Of a DNA stretch of 64,000 nucleotides, positions 47,555 through 56,659 are shown piece by piece. Position 1 is the stretch's first letter; each line of letters begins with the position of its first letter. A program made the translations under genes and the position numbers. The DNA is from an uncultured Chloroflexota bacterium (GTDB taxonomy: Bacteria; Chloroflexota; Anaerolineae; UBA4142; SHND01): NCBI GenBank assembly GCA_937870825.1, contig CALMZO010000214.1:34528-98527 (forward strand), written 5' to 3'. The notes beneath the pieces are model-generated. The model searched no databases and was not told the DNA's origin. It saw nothing but the letters and a program-made list of their open reading frames with translations.

Positions 47555-48238
47555 ATGTACACTCCAACTGACCTCATCAACGCCATTCAACAAAACGACA
47601 TCGCGCTCGTCGAAAACATTTTGGCGAGTGACCCGACGCTCGTCAACGCGCGCACGGACGATGGAATTTCAATGGTCATGCTCGCGCAGTATCACGGACG
47701 CGATGAAATTGTAAAATTGCTCGTCGCGCACAACGCGCAAATTGATTTGTATGACGCGTGCGCAATTGGTGAAACCGAACGCGCGTCCGGTTGGTTGGCG
47801 ATGCAGCCGGGTTTGGCGAACACGTTCTCGCCGGATGGCTTTACACCGCTCGGGCTCGCGTCGTATTTTGGACATCTCGACATTGTGAATGTTTTGTACA
47901 TGTACCATGCCGACCCGAATATCGCGTCGAACAACGCGCAGTACGTCGCGCCGCTTCATTCCGCCGTCGCGGGCAATCATTACGAAATCGCCGCCAAGCT
48001 CATCGAGATGGGCGCGGATGTGAACGCAGTCCAAGCCGACGGATTCACGCCGTTGATGGGCGCGGCGCAAAACGGCAATCTCCAAATGGTTCAACTGTTG
48101 CTCGCGCACGGCGCAGACAAAAACGCGCGCACCGCCAAAAATTCCGCGCCATTTCCCGACATGACCGCGCTCGATTTTGCGCGTCAAGGAAACCATACAG
48201 AAATTGTCGCGCTGCTGGAATCTCATCAAGATAATTGA
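47555..48238 (+). CDS. Ankyrin repeat protein
   Basis: The 227-residue product has about six ankyrin repeats, for example DGFTPLGLASYFGHLDIVNVL and DGFTPLMGAAQNGNLQMVQLLL. It has no signal peptide. It starts 16 bases after the previous stop; that gap holds a short AATCACC repeat. It is probably a protein-binding module of unknown partner. Confidence 0.9.
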   Translation: MYTPTDLINAIQQNDIALVENILASDPTLVNARTDDGISMVMLAQYHGRDEIVKLLVAHNAQIDLYDACAIGETERASGWLAMQPGLANTFSPDGFTPLGLASYFGHLDIVNVLYMYHADPNIASNNAQYVAPLHSAVAGNHYEIAAKLIEMGADVNAVQADGFTPLMGAAQNGNLQMVQLLLAHGADKNARTAKNSAPFPDMTALDFARQGNHTEIVALLESHQDN

Positions 48239-48245
48239 AATTGCG

Positions 48246-48301
48246 AATCACCCAATCACCGAATCACCTAATCTCTCAATCACTCTATCTCTCTTTTTCC
48301 C
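48246..48301. repeat. Octamer-period array, seven words
   Basis: AATCACCC, AATCACCG, AATCACCT, AATCTCTC and related words step by eight bases between the ankyrin and phosphatase genes, ending nine bases before the ATG. Confidence 0.85.
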
Positions 48302-48310
48302 ATCTCACTT

Positions 48311-48955
48311 ATGCGATTCTATTTCGTTCGTCACGGCGAAAGTGAAGCGAACCTCACCCAAACGTTTTCCAATCAATTTCACGAAAAACATCCACTCACC
48401 GAAAAAGGACGCGCGCAAGCACACGCGCTCGCGGAAAAATTGCGCGACGTTTCCTTTGCCGAAATTTTTGTCAGCCCGATGTTGCGCGCGCGGCAGACCG
48501 CAGAAATCATCAACGCGTCGCGCGGCATGACGCTTACCATCACCTCTGCAATTGTCGAACACAACGCGGGCGATTTGGAAGGACGCGCCGATAAAGCCGC
48601 GTGGGATGAATACAGCAAATTGTTTGAAACATGGATTGTCGCGCGTGACCTCGATGCGCGAATGCCGAACGGCGAAAGTTTCAACGAGATGCGCGCGCGG
48701 TTCATTCCATTTCTCTCTGACCTCGCGCAAAAATACGCAGACAGCGACGCGAATATTTTGTTCGTCGGACACGCGGGCATTTTTCACGCCATGCTTCCCC
48801 TTGTGTTGGCGAATGTCGGTTATGCGTTCGGTTCACAGCACATCTTGAGCAACACGGGCGTCGTCGTCGCCGAACAGCAAAACGGCGCGCTCGTTTGTCT
48901 CGAATGGGATGGCGTGAAATTATCGCCGACAGGAACGATTATTGATGAAATTTGA
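48311..48955 (+). CDS. Histidine phosphatase superfamily protein (phosphoglycerate mutase-like)
   Basis: The 214-residue enzyme has the nucleophile motif VRHGESEAN at residues 6-14, a conserved Arg in SPMLRARQT, and the second histidine in FVGHAGIFH. The substrate is uncertain; the small size fits broad phosphatases rather than glycolytic mutase. The next gene overlaps its end. Confidence 0.9.
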   Translation: MRFYFVRHGESEANLTQTFSNQFHEKHPLTEKGRAQAHALAEKLRDVSFAEIFVSPMLRARQTAEIINASRGMTLTITSAIVEHNAGDLEGRADKAAWDEYSKLFETWIVARDLDARMPNGESFNEMRARFIPFLSDLAQKYADSDANILFVGHAGIFHAMLPLVLANVGYAFGSQHILSNTGVVVAEQQNGALVCLEWDGVKLSPTGTIIDEI

Positions 48956-49478
48956 TGCGAACAAACTCGCGCGCTTGAAACGTCCGTCGTATTTTTCGGG
49001 GCAACTTTTGACGGCGGACGATTTTCGCGCGGAACAAGAGTATCACGTCCAGGCGCGTTGGCAGCACAATCGAATGCTGCACGGGTACGGCATCGTCGTC
49101 GGCTTGGAAGTGGGCGTGCAAGAAAATGACGCCGGCAGCACGCAAGTATTCGTTGCGCCCGGTTTTGCGCTCGATGGTTGGGGACGCGAAATTGTTTTAA
49201 CAGAATCGGTGTCCATCTATTTGCCCGGTGACCGCCATGACCTCACGCTCTTTGTGAAATATGTTGAAACGCGCGACGATGACGAAAAATCCATCGCGCC
49301 CGCGCAACACAACGCGCCCGTCGTCGAATCCGCGCAAGTGACGTTTGAACCATCCTCTTCTGAACGCGGCATTGCGCCCACGACGCGCGCCGATTACGCC
49401 ATTCCCATCGCGCGTCTGCGCCGCCCGCATCAACAATGGCAGCGCGATAAAAATTTTCGCCCACCCCGCGCAAAATGA
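48945..49478 (+). CDS. Uncharacterised protein of a family seen near contractile-injection and tail-like loci
   Basis: The 177-residue product has the diagnostic opening LKRPSYFSGQLLTADDF followed by HNRMLHGYGIVVGLEV. I recall this pattern from proteins encoded near phage-tail-like or contractile-injection clusters; no such genes are here. Mostly beta. The ATG at 48945 overlaps the phosphatase stop. Confidence 0.6.
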   Translation: MKFDANKLARLKRPSYFSGQLLTADDFRAEQEYHVQARWQHNRMLHGYGIVVGLEVGVQENDAGSTQVFVAPGFALDGWGREIVLTESVSIYLPGDRHDLTLFVKYVETRDDDEKSIAPAQHNAPVVESAQVTFEPSSSERGIAPTTRADYAIPIARLRRPHQQWQRDKNFRPPRAK

Positions 49479-49524
49479 TGTCATATCGAACAGGGTGACA
49501 TATGTCGCTCCGCTCGATATGACA
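49479..49524. repeat. Palindromic element with TGTCATATCGA arms
   Basis: TGTCATATCGA (49479-49489) is exactly complementary to 49514-49524, with ACATATGT inside the loop. It resembles dispersed GTCAT-TCGA palindromes seen in several phyla. It abuts the upstream stop codon. Confidence 0.65.
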
Positions 49525-49534
49525 ATCTTCCATT

Positions 49535-50629
49535 TTGGACAATCCCCTCATCTCGGCTCAACCGCAGCCCCTCGCGCAAGATTTTTTGTGGAATGCGGAA
49601 AACGTATTCGCGGACGCGACGCCGCTGTACGATACACTCGCGCGGCGCATCGCGTATGATAACGAAATTCTCGCGCTTGCCGCGCACGCGCAGCCGCATC
49701 AACCGGCAGTGAATTTGTTGTTCTCGTCCGTGCATTACTTGTTGCTGCGTGGTACCTCGACTGCGCTCGGGATAGAACCCGATGACCCGTTGCGAAATTT
49801 TTACGCAGACCTGACGCGCAAGCCGAATACGCGAGATGACCCGTTCCCGATTTTCCGCGCGTTTTGTGAAAAACACGCGGCGGAAATTATTGCGCTCGTC
49901 AGGACGCGCCGCGTGCAGACGAATGAAGTCGCGCGCTGTGCGTTGTTTCTCCCCGCGTTCATGCTGCTCGCGCAGCGCGTTCAAGAATTTGCAATGATTG
50001 AAGTCGGCAGCAGCGCGGGTTTGAATTTAAATTGGGACAGGTACGCGTACAACTATGGCGACGCTGTTTGGTACGGCGATGTCGCGTCGCGTGTGAAATT
50101 GCAATGTGCGGCGCGCGGCGGAATACGTCCGCCGTTGAAAACGGAGATGCCGCGCGTCGTCTCTCGCACAGGCATTGACTTGAACCCGAACGATGTGTTT
50201 GACGACGACGCGATGTTGTGGCTCCGCGCGCTCGTGTGGCCCGAACAAATCGAACGCGCAGAACGGTTGCAGAACGCGATTGCCATTGCGCGCGCATTTC
50301 CGCCGCGCGTGGCGCAAGGCGACGCGTTGGAATTGACGCCGCGCGTGATTTCTGAAATTACACAAGCAACGTCGAACGCGACGCCGATTGTTTTGTTTCA
50401 CAGTTTCGTGTTGAATCAGGTGCCGCAAGAATTGCGCGCGCGTTATTACGAGTTGCTTGCAGAACAGAGCGCGGGACGCGTTTTGTTTGACCTTGCGATT
50501 GAGCCCAGTGCGTGGCCCGCGCCATTGATTTTGACGACGTTTGAAAATGGCGCGCGCGCGCAAAAAACATTGGCAGCGTGTGACCATCACGGGCGCTGGT
50601 TGGAGTGGCACAATGACACTTTCCTATGA
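49535..50629 (+). CDS. DUF2332 family protein
   Basis: The 364-residue product contains the DUF2332 core: MIEVGSSAGLNLNWDRYAY, then RTGIDLNPNDV and LVWPEQIERAERL. The G-S-S-A-G-L-N-L segment resembles a SAM-binding loop, so a methyltransferase-like fold is possible. No ATG fits the beginning; a TTG at 49535 just after the palindrome is the best start. The next gene overlaps the end by 17 bases. Confidence 0.82.
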   Translation: MDNPLISAQPQPLAQDFLWNAENVFADATPLYDTLARRIAYDNEILALAAHAQPHQPAVNLLFSSVHYLLLRGTSTALGIEPDDPLRNFYADLTRKPNTRDDPFPIFRAFCEKHAAEIIALVRTRRVQTNEVARCALFLPAFMLLAQRVQEFAMIEVGSSAGLNLNWDRYAYNYGDAVWYGDVASRVKLQCAARGGIRPPLKTEMPRVVSRTGIDLNPNDVFDDDAMLWLRALVWPEQIERAERLQNAIAIARAFPPRVAQGDALELTPRVISEITQATSNATPIVLFHSFVLNQVPQELRARYYELLAEQSAGRVLFDLAIEPSAWPAPLILTTFENGARAQKTLAACDHHGRWLEWHNDTFL

Positions 50630-51377
50630 CCTGACGTGGTGGGCGTGGGCGATTGCGATTCTCGGCGCGTTGTTGATTGGCATTTCGAAATCGGGTATCG
50701 CGGGACTGGGCGTTTTGGCGGTGGCATCGTTCACGCTGATTTTTCCGCCGCGCGAGTCAATCGGCATTGTGCTGCCGATTTTGATTGTGGGCGATATTGT
50801 CGCGGTGCTGCATTTTCGCCGCAACGCGTTGTGGACGTACTTGATTCGGCTCGCGCCGTGGACGGCGCTTGGTGTCATCATTGGCTATTTCGCGTTGGGC
50901 AGGTTGGACGCGCAGCTCGTCGGAAAATTGATTGGCGCGATTTTGCTCGTCATCACCGCGCTGCAATTTTGGCGGATGCGCTCGGCGCAAGGCGTCGAAC
51001 ACGCGGGCGAGGTGTTGGCGCACAATCATTGGCTCACCGCGCTGGTGGGAATTCTCGCGGGCTTTTTTACAATGGTCTCGAACGCGTCGGGTCCGATTAT
51101 GATTGTTTATTTGCTTGCGATGGGATTACCGAAAATGGAATTTATGGGCACGAGCGCGTGGTTTTACTTTTTAATCAACACCGCCAAAGTGCCGCTCAGC
51201 GTCAACTTGGGTCTCATCACCTGGCAATCGCTGACGTTCGATTTAATGATGGCGCCGTTCGCAATCGTCGGCGGCTTGGTCGGTTATCAAATTTTGAAAC
51301 GCACCAATCAACGCGTCTTTGAACAATTGGCATTGCTCTTTACCGCGCTTGCGGCGCTGCGGTTGATAATTGGGTAA
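50613..51377 (+). CDS. TauE/SafE family membrane permease
   Basis: The 254-residue protein has about eight membrane helices, with the repeated family motif in GISKSGIAGLGVLAVAS and AGFFTMVSNASGP. Members export sulfur-containing organic anions such as sulfoacetate or act in sulfite transport; the substrate here is unknown. It is translationally coupled to DUF2332. Confidence 0.88.
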   Translation: MTLSYDLTWWAWAIAILGALLIGISKSGIAGLGVLAVASFTLIFPPRESIGIVLPILIVGDIVAVLHFRRNALWTYLIRLAPWTALGVIIGYFALGRLDAQLVGKLIGAILLVITALQFWRMRSAQGVEHAGEVLAHNHWLTALVGILAGFFTMVSNASGPIMIVYLLAMGLPKMEFMGTSAWFYFLINTAKVPLSVNLGLITWQSLTFDLMMAPFAIVGGLVGYQILKRTNQRVFEQLALLFTALAALRLIIG

Positions 51378-51404
51378 ATTGCCTATGCAATTTCAGAACA
51401 GCGT

Positions 51405-51433
51405 TTGACACAATAGAACGCAAGTGCTAAATT
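51405..51433 (+). promoter_or_regulatory. Promoter TTGACA-17-TAAATT for radA
   Basis: A perfect -35 and a plausible -10, 37 bases before the radA ATG, which has AAAGAGG upstream. Confidence 0.55.
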
Positions 51434-51469
51434 TTCCCCGTCACCCGCCACATCTCAAAGAGGAATCGC

Positions 51470-52849
51470 ATGCCCAAAACTCCTAAACTTCGCACGCAAT
51501 ATGTTTGCTCCAACTGCGGTTACGTGTCGCCCAGTTGGTACGGCAAATGTCCGAATTGCAACAATTGGGACAGTCTCGTCGAAACTGTCGTGGAACGTTC
51601 GCCCACCGCGAGCGGCGTCGCGGGAATCGTTTCCCACACAACGCCCGTGCGTTTGATGGAAATCAAACCGGACGGCTACGAACGCGTCCCCGTTTCGATT
51701 GGCGAATTGAATCGCGTGTTGGGCGGGGGCATTGTGCCGGGTTCGGCGGTGTTGATTAGCGGCGAGCCGGGAATTGGCAAATCTTCGCTGATGCTTCAAC
51801 TCGCGGCGGAATTGTCCAATTCACTCGGCGCCGTTTTGTACGTGTCTGCCGAAGAAAGTACGAGCCAAATCAAATTGCGCGCGGAACGTTTGAACGTCAA
51901 TGCCGAAACGCTTTATTTGCTCAACGAAACGTCGGTCGAAGAAATTTCTAATCACATTCAACAATTGCAGCCGAAACTCGTCGTGGTGGATTCGATTCAA
52001 ACGATTGCGTCGGACCTTATCGAAAGCGCGGCGGGCGGCGTCGCGCAGGTCAAAGAATGCGGCGCGCGTTTGACGCAACTTGCAAAGAGTACAAACATTC
52101 CGATTTTTATCATCGGGCATGTGACAAAATCGGGGAGCATCGCAGGTCCGCTCGTGCTGCAGCACGCAGTGGACGCGGTGTTATATCTCGAAGGCGAACG
52201 CTATCACGCGTATCGGTTGCTGCGTTCGGTGAAAAATCGTTTCGGCGCGACGGATGAAGTGGGCGTATTCGAAATGACGCAAGAGGGCATGGTCGAGGTT
52301 GCGAATCCGAGTGAAGCATTTCTCGCGGAACGCGCGGCGGACGCGGCGGGAAACGCGATCGCGGTTACATTGGAAGGCACGCGTCCATTGCTCGTCGAAA
52401 TTCAAGCGCTGACGAGTGTGAGCGCGTTTGGTTTGCCGCGCCGCACGGCGAACGGTGTGGACATGAACCGCTTGCTGCTGCTCACGGCGGTGCTGACGAA
52501 ACGCGTCGGACTAAAATTATTCAATCAAGATATTTTTGTGAATGTGGTCGGCGGTTTGAAAATCAGCGAACCGGCGGCGGACTTGAGCGTTGCCGTCGCA
52601 ATCGCATCGAGTTTCAAAGACTATCGCGTATGGGATGACCTTGCGGTGATTGGCGAAATCGGTTTGAGCGGCGAACTGCGAAACATCTCGTCTGCCGAAA
52701 AACGTGTCAAAGAAGCGTACAAGTTGGGATTCAAACGCGCGCTCGTGCCACACGCGATTGCGCGTTCGCTCTCTGAAAAATCAAACGGGATGCAATTGAT
52801 TGGGGCGAAAAGTGTGGGGGAAGCGTTAGAGGCGGCGCTGATAAAATAG
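51470..52849 (+). CDS. radA: DNA repair protein RadA
   Basis: The 459-residue product has an N-terminal zinc finger CSNCGYVSPSWYGKCPNC, Walker A GEPGIGKSS, the RadA-specific KNRFGATDE and a C-terminal Lon-protease-like domain. It is a hexameric helicase that extends D-loops in recombination. Length and motifs are complete. Confidence 0.97.
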   Translation: MPKTPKLRTQYVCSNCGYVSPSWYGKCPNCNNWDSLVETVVERSPTASGVAGIVSHTTPVRLMEIKPDGYERVPVSIGELNRVLGGGIVPGSAVLISGEPGIGKSSLMLQLAAELSNSLGAVLYVSAEESTSQIKLRAERLNVNAETLYLLNETSVEEISNHIQQLQPKLVVVDSIQTIASDLIESAAGGVAQVKECGARLTQLAKSTNIPIFIIGHVTKSGSIAGPLVLQHAVDAVLYLEGERYHAYRLLRSVKNRFGATDEVGVFEMTQEGMVEVANPSEAFLAERAADAAGNAIAVTLEGTRPLLVEIQALTSVSAFGLPRRTANGVDMNRLLLLTAVLTKRVGLKLFNQDIFVNVVGGLKISEPAADLSVAVAIASSFKDYRVWDDLAVIGEIGLSGELRNISSAEKRVKEAYKLGFKRALVPHAIARSLSEKSNGMQLIGAKSVGEALEAALIK

Positions 52850-52877
52850 CGTAACGGTTCCATTTGTTGTGGAAAAG

Positions 52878-52907
52878 AAAAATGCGGCGCAGTTGCGCCG
52901 CATTTTT
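52878..52907. terminator. Bidirectional terminator between radA and brnA
   Basis: AAAATGCGGCGCA and TGCGCCGCATTTT pair around GT, flanked by A and T runs; it serves both convergent units. Confidence 0.9.
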
Positions 52908-53201
52908 TTATGCTGTTTTACGTGTGGCAACTCGCGTTGTCTTGCGTCCATTGCGAACGTTCAATTCTTGGCGCACCACCCGGCGAATTACATCTTCGAA
53001 ATTTTCGCCATGCTTGGAAACATATTCGCGCAACGCATGATTCATCAGCGCTTGGTAATTGCCGCCGTTCGTCGTGTGTGTTTGCGCGCGAAACCAATCC
53101 AACACATCATCATCCACAGCGAACTTGATTTCGCTCTTGCCTCTCGGCAACGGGTCAATCGCGCCACGTTTGGCGCGACTAAAATCATAGCGTGCTTTCA
53201 T
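52908..53201 (-). CDS. brnA: BrnA antitoxin
   Basis: The 97-residue product has YDFSRAKRGAIDP at the start and IKFAVDDDVLDWFR and GGNYQALMNHALREYV, the ribbon-helix-helix BrnA pattern. It neutralises BrnT and represses its own promoter. Its ATG overlaps the brnT stop. Confidence 0.92.
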   Translation of the reverse strand: MKARYDFSRAKRGAIDPLPRGKSEIKFAVDDDVLDWFRAQTHTTNGGNYQALMNHALREYVSKHGENFEDVIRRVVRQELNVRNGRKTTRVATRKTA

Positions 53202-53470
53202 AAATTTTCCTCGTACTGGCGTCGTTCATGTTTTTCTGCCTTGCGCGCCGAAATGATTCGTATGCGTTCCTCACGCCAAGTATAAACTACAACCAAAATT
53301 CTTGCCTTGGCATCCATTCCCATTGTAATAAAGCGGGCTTCTTCCTCAGAATCATCGTCTGTCATCGTCAACGCGTACTCGTCCGAAAATACTTTGACTG
53401 CATCCGCGAAATCAATCTCGTGTTTTTCAAGATTGGTTTTCGCTTTGGCTGGATCCCATTCATAATCCAC
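53198..53470 (-). CDS. brnT: BrnT ribonuclease toxin
   Basis: The 90-residue product shows YEWDPAKAKTNLEKHEIDF, then VVVYTWREERIRIISARKA, the BrnT RelE-fold toxin. It starts with GTG. Order toxin-antitoxin with four-base overlap is normal for BrnTA. Confidence 0.92.
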   Translation of the reverse strand: MDYEWDPAKAKTNLEKHEIDFADAVKVFSDEYALTMTDDDSEEEARFITMGMDAKARILVVVYTWREERIRIISARKAEKHERRQYEENL

Positions 53471-53513
53471 TTGGATATTCTAATTCAATACAGGTTCCTA
53501 GACAAACGCCTTT

Positions 53514-55619
53514 TTAGCGCGCGATGAAAAAACTGCGCGTCCTGCTCCAATTTCCGCAATCGTCGCCGCGACACGCGCGCACGCGCCACACGAACGTTTT
53601 GTTTCGCCTTAACGCTTTTGTCGTGTATTCCGATTGCGTCAGCTGCGTTTGCGTGTCAACGAGTCTGCCTTGCAACGAATTGCGCTGAATGGTTACTTGG
53701 TAGCGCGTCGCGCACACGACATCCTTCCAATTCAAGCGCACATTCCGCACAAAAACGGTTACGCCATTTTTCGGCGCTTGCAAGCGCGGCGCGTTCGGCG
53801 CGCCCGCGCAGGGAGTCGCAGTGAATGTTGGCGTAGGCGATAATGTCGCGGTCGGCGTATTTGTTCGCGTTGGCGTATTCGTTCGTGTTGCTGTACTTGT
53901 TCGCGTTGATGTATTCGTGCGCGTTGCTGTCGCGGTGAATGTTTTTGTTGCCGTCGCGGTGTGTGTACGAGTTGCTGTGTTTGTCGCCGTGCGCGTTGGC
54001 GTCGCGGTTCCCGATGGCGCGCTCGTCGGCGGCGCTTGCCCGTTCCGTAAATAATTTCCGCGTCCCGTTCCCCACAAAATGCGCGCATTGGCAGAATTGG
54101 GTACATCGTACGCGACGAGTCCCGTGTGCGCCGTGCCGACGACGATTTCATAATCCGCGTCCGCGTCAATGTTTGCAAAGGTTGGCGCTGCCATCGCGCC
54201 GTCCCAATCCTCATCGCTACGCGGCAAATTTACCGCGTGCAATAAATTTCCGCTCGAACTTACAAGCAACAATTGTCCCCCCGCGTTGCTGCCTTTTTCG
54301 GTCCACGTCGTCACGATAATTTCCGCTTGCCCGTCATTGTCAATATCCACCACAAGCGGCTCGGAACTAAAGCGAACGAAATTTTCGTTTTGCTTTTTGA
54401 GCGTGTATGGAAAATTTCCATGTGCCGTTTTGTCGAGCCACACCGCGTGCAATCGCCCGTCGTACGACGAATACAAAATTTCGCGGAATCCGTCATTGTC
54501 CAAATCCGCGACGACGGGATTCGGCATCACCGTTTCAATCAAGTTGTAATCTTCCGCCAACGGCGCGCTGTTGGCTTGGGGCGTCGGCAAATTTTCCCAA
54601 TTGAATCCATCGCCTGCCCACCGCGTTCGGTCAACATTCAAAATGTACGGCGAATGAAATAAACTTGTGTACGGATTTGTACGACAATCGTATTGATTGC
54701 CGACGATAATGATTTCCGGCACGCCATCCCCATTCACATCGGCGAACGAAGGCGCGCTGTCTGCAAAATTTGGGCGCGGTTCAAGGGGTTCGACACCCGC
54801 AGTACAATTCGCAAAGCCGCGCAAATCTACCGCGTGGTCATAATGAAAGCCGACGCGCGCCCAAACTTTGTTTTGTCCGCCAATTTGTCCATAGAGCGCG
54901 TTCGCGCGTAACGGCGTGCCGTCGTCATTGAAACCGACGACGTAATGCGTGTCATTCGGTCCAATCATTTCGGCGCGCCCGTCGCCGTCCAAATCGGCGA
55001 GACCGACATTTTGATTGAAACAACCTGCCGCGTAGCCATTGTCGTTTGAATCCGGGGAATGGCGGGGCCAACCGTTACGCACCGCGCCGTCGTGGTCGTA
55101 CAAAAACCATTGGTCGTCCGAACGCGTCGCGCAAATCAAAATTTCCAAATCGCCATCGCCCTCGACATCAGCCACCGCGAGCGAACGCAATTCATTGCTT
55201 TGCGCCTGTTTTGGAAAATTTCCGTACGCTGTGCCATCTGCATTCAACACGGACAAATATCCGCTGCCGTGTCCTGTCACAATTTCGAGCGAACCATTGT
55301 TGTCCACATCGCCAACCGCCACAGAGGGCCAACCGCGTCCGCCGCCGGGGTTGCCCACGACCCATTGGTCACCTCCATTTTCGCCGTTCACCGCGACGAT
55401 ACGACCATCCGTCCAAATCACTTCGGGCTTGTTGTCATTGTCCAAATCCGCGACGGCAGGCGACGCGTACCAACCCGTTCGACACCACGTCGTCTGACAT
55501 CCGCCATTCTGCCATTTCAAAACGGGCGCGGAAATTGTGCGCGCGGGCTGTGCGTCAAGTGATTGCGTCGTGAATGCGATGGCGGCGCACGCGAGCAAGA
55601 CAAAAATAATTTTTCGCAT
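53514..55619 (-). CDS. Secreted FG-GAP/VCBS beta-propeller protein with C-terminal fibronectin-like domain
   Basis: The product of about 701 residues has a signal peptide (RKIIFVLLACAAIAF), then at least seven FG-GAP repeats with Ca-type loops such as DLDNDNKPEVIWTD, DVDNNGSLEIVTG and DLDGDGRAEMIG, as in integrin-like propellers. A Thr/Pro linker (ATATRTNTSTRTSTATRT) leads to a fibronectin-III-like domain near the end. It is probably an extracellular binding protein. A start six codons upstream (55637) is possible; 55619 keeps better spacing to GAGA. Confidence 0.85.
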   Translation of the reverse strand: MRKIIFVLLACAAIAFTTQSLDAQPARTISAPVLKWQNGGCQTTWCRTGWYASPAVADLDNDNKPEVIWTDGRIVAVNGENGGDQWVVGNPGGGRGWPSVAVGDVDNNGSLEIVTGHGSGYLSVLNADGTAYGNFPKQAQSNELRSLAVADVEGDGDLEILICATRSDDQWFLYDHDGAVRNGWPRHSPDSNDNGYAAGCFNQNVGLADLDGDGRAEMIGPNDTHYVVGFNDDGTPLRANALYGQIGGQNKVWARVGFHYDHAVDLRGFANCTAGVEPLEPRPNFADSAPSFADVNGDGVPEIIIVGNQYDCRTNPYTSLFHSPYILNVDRTRWAGDGFNWENLPTPQANSAPLAEDYNLIETVMPNPVVADLDNDGFREILYSSYDGRLHAVWLDKTAHGNFPYTLKKQNENFVRFSSEPLVVDIDNDGQAEIIVTTWTEKGSNAGGQLLLVSSSGNLLHAVNLPRSDEDWDGAMAAPTFANIDADADYEIVVGTAHTGLVAYDVPNSANARILWGTGRGNYLRNGQAPPTSAPSGTATPTRTATNTATRTHTATATKTFTATATRTNTSTRTSTATRTNTPTRTNTPTATLSPTPTFTATPCAGAPNAPRLQAPKNGVTVFVRNVRLNWKDVVCATRYQVTIQRNSLQGRLVDTQTQLTQSEYTTKALRRNKTFVWRVRACRGDDCGNWSRTRSFFIAR

Positions 55620-55674
55620 GTGTTGATTCTCGCGCATCGCCTCGCACGCGTGAAGGGGGAACTAGTCCTATGTT

Positions 55675-55711
55675 AAAAAAATTCGATGTCGTAACGACAT
55701 CGAATTTTTTT
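55675..55711. terminator. Intrinsic terminator of the PIG-L gene
   Basis: ATTCGATGTCG pairs exactly with CGACATCGAAT over TAA, flanked by A6 and T8. Confidence 0.92.
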
Positions 55712-55715
55712 TAAC

Positions 55716-56570
55716 TCATAATTCTGCTTCGGCGTACTCTTCTTGTTTTTTGCGTTCTTCTTCTGCTTGCGCGGTCTCTTCTTTGAGAATCATCACACGG
55801 AACGCTTCGGCGGCGGGCAGTCCTTTTTCTTTGCCTTCATCGGCTGCCCATTCTTTCATCCGTTCCAACGGGTCCCAATCGCCCAACTGCGTAACGTGTT
55901 GTTTCAACGCGCGGCATTTGATTTCGAGCGTTTCGGAAATGTCCACCCACGCGTCATTTTTTTCCGAACCGTGCAAAAAGACGCGATGGACTTCGTGCGG
56001 TTCGTATCCTTCCGCCAACAATTCGGGAAAAATAAAACGCGTGCCGGCGGATGGAAACACCGCGTCGCACGCGGCATCCCCCGCCGCGCGATGGTCGGGA
56101 TGATTCATATAACTGTTGCCGTAAAAACGCACGGTGGGGTCGCCGCACACCACCGCGTCGGGTTTGTATTTGCGAATCAAGCGCGTCAAATCGCGTCGCA
56201 AATCAATCGTCGGCTGTAACGTGCCGTCGCCGTAATGCAGGAAAATCGTTTCGCGCACGCCTAACAGCGCAGACGCGTTACGTTGTTCCACTTCGCGTAA
56301 TTCGGCGAGACGCGTTTTCGTCATCGTCATTTCCGTGCGTTCGTTTGAACCGGCGTCGCCGCTGGTAATCACGACGGTGATAATTTCTGTCCCGCCGCGG
56401 GCCCATTTCGCCAAGGTGCCGCCGACGGTAAATTCTTGGTCGTCGGGATGCGCGTTGATGCACAACACGCACTTGGGCGGTTTCGGTTCGATGCTTGCTC
56501 CTGTTTTTGTCATCGCGCGTTCGGGAATCGCCGAATCCGCGAGTTGTGTGTTGCCGTTGTCCGTTGACAT
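55716..56570 (-). CDS. PIG-L/LmbE family deacetylase
   Basis: The 284-residue zinc-dependent N-deacetylase has the metal motif NAHPDDQEF and the later MNHPDHRAAGDA. Relatives deacetylate GlcNAc-linked thiols or lipids (MshB, BshB) or lincomycin precursors; the substrate here is unknown. A charged helix of Glu/Ala/Lys ends the protein. A heptamer array abuts its start. Confidence 0.88.
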   Translation of the reverse strand: MSTDNGNTQLADSAIPERAMTKTGASIEPKPPKCVLCINAHPDDQEFTVGGTLAKWARGGTEIITVVITSGDAGSNERTEMTMTKTRLAELREVEQRNASALLGVRETIFLHYGDGTLQPTIDLRRDLTRLIRKYKPDAVVCGDPTVRFYGNSYMNHPDHRAAGDAACDAVFPSAGTRFIFPELLAEGYEPHEVHRVFLHGSEKNDAWVDISETLEIKCRALKQHVTQLGDWDPLERMKEWAADEGKEKGLPAAEAFRVMILKEETAQAEEERKKQEEYAEAEL

Positions 56571-56574
56571 GTAT

Positions 56575-56658
56575 GATTTATGAATTGTGAATTGTGATTT
56601 ATGATTTGTAATTGGTGTTCAGGCAATCGAAAATCATAAATCCAAAATCAAAAATAAT
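56575..56658. repeat. Heptamer array, twelve words, filling the spacer
   Basis: GATTTAT, GAATTGT (twice), GATTTAT and GATTTGT lead on the left; AAATCAT, AAATCCA and AAATCAA follow on the right, roughly complementary. It ends one base before the stop codon of the minus-strand GGT gene. Confidence 0.9.
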
Positions 56659-56659
56659 T

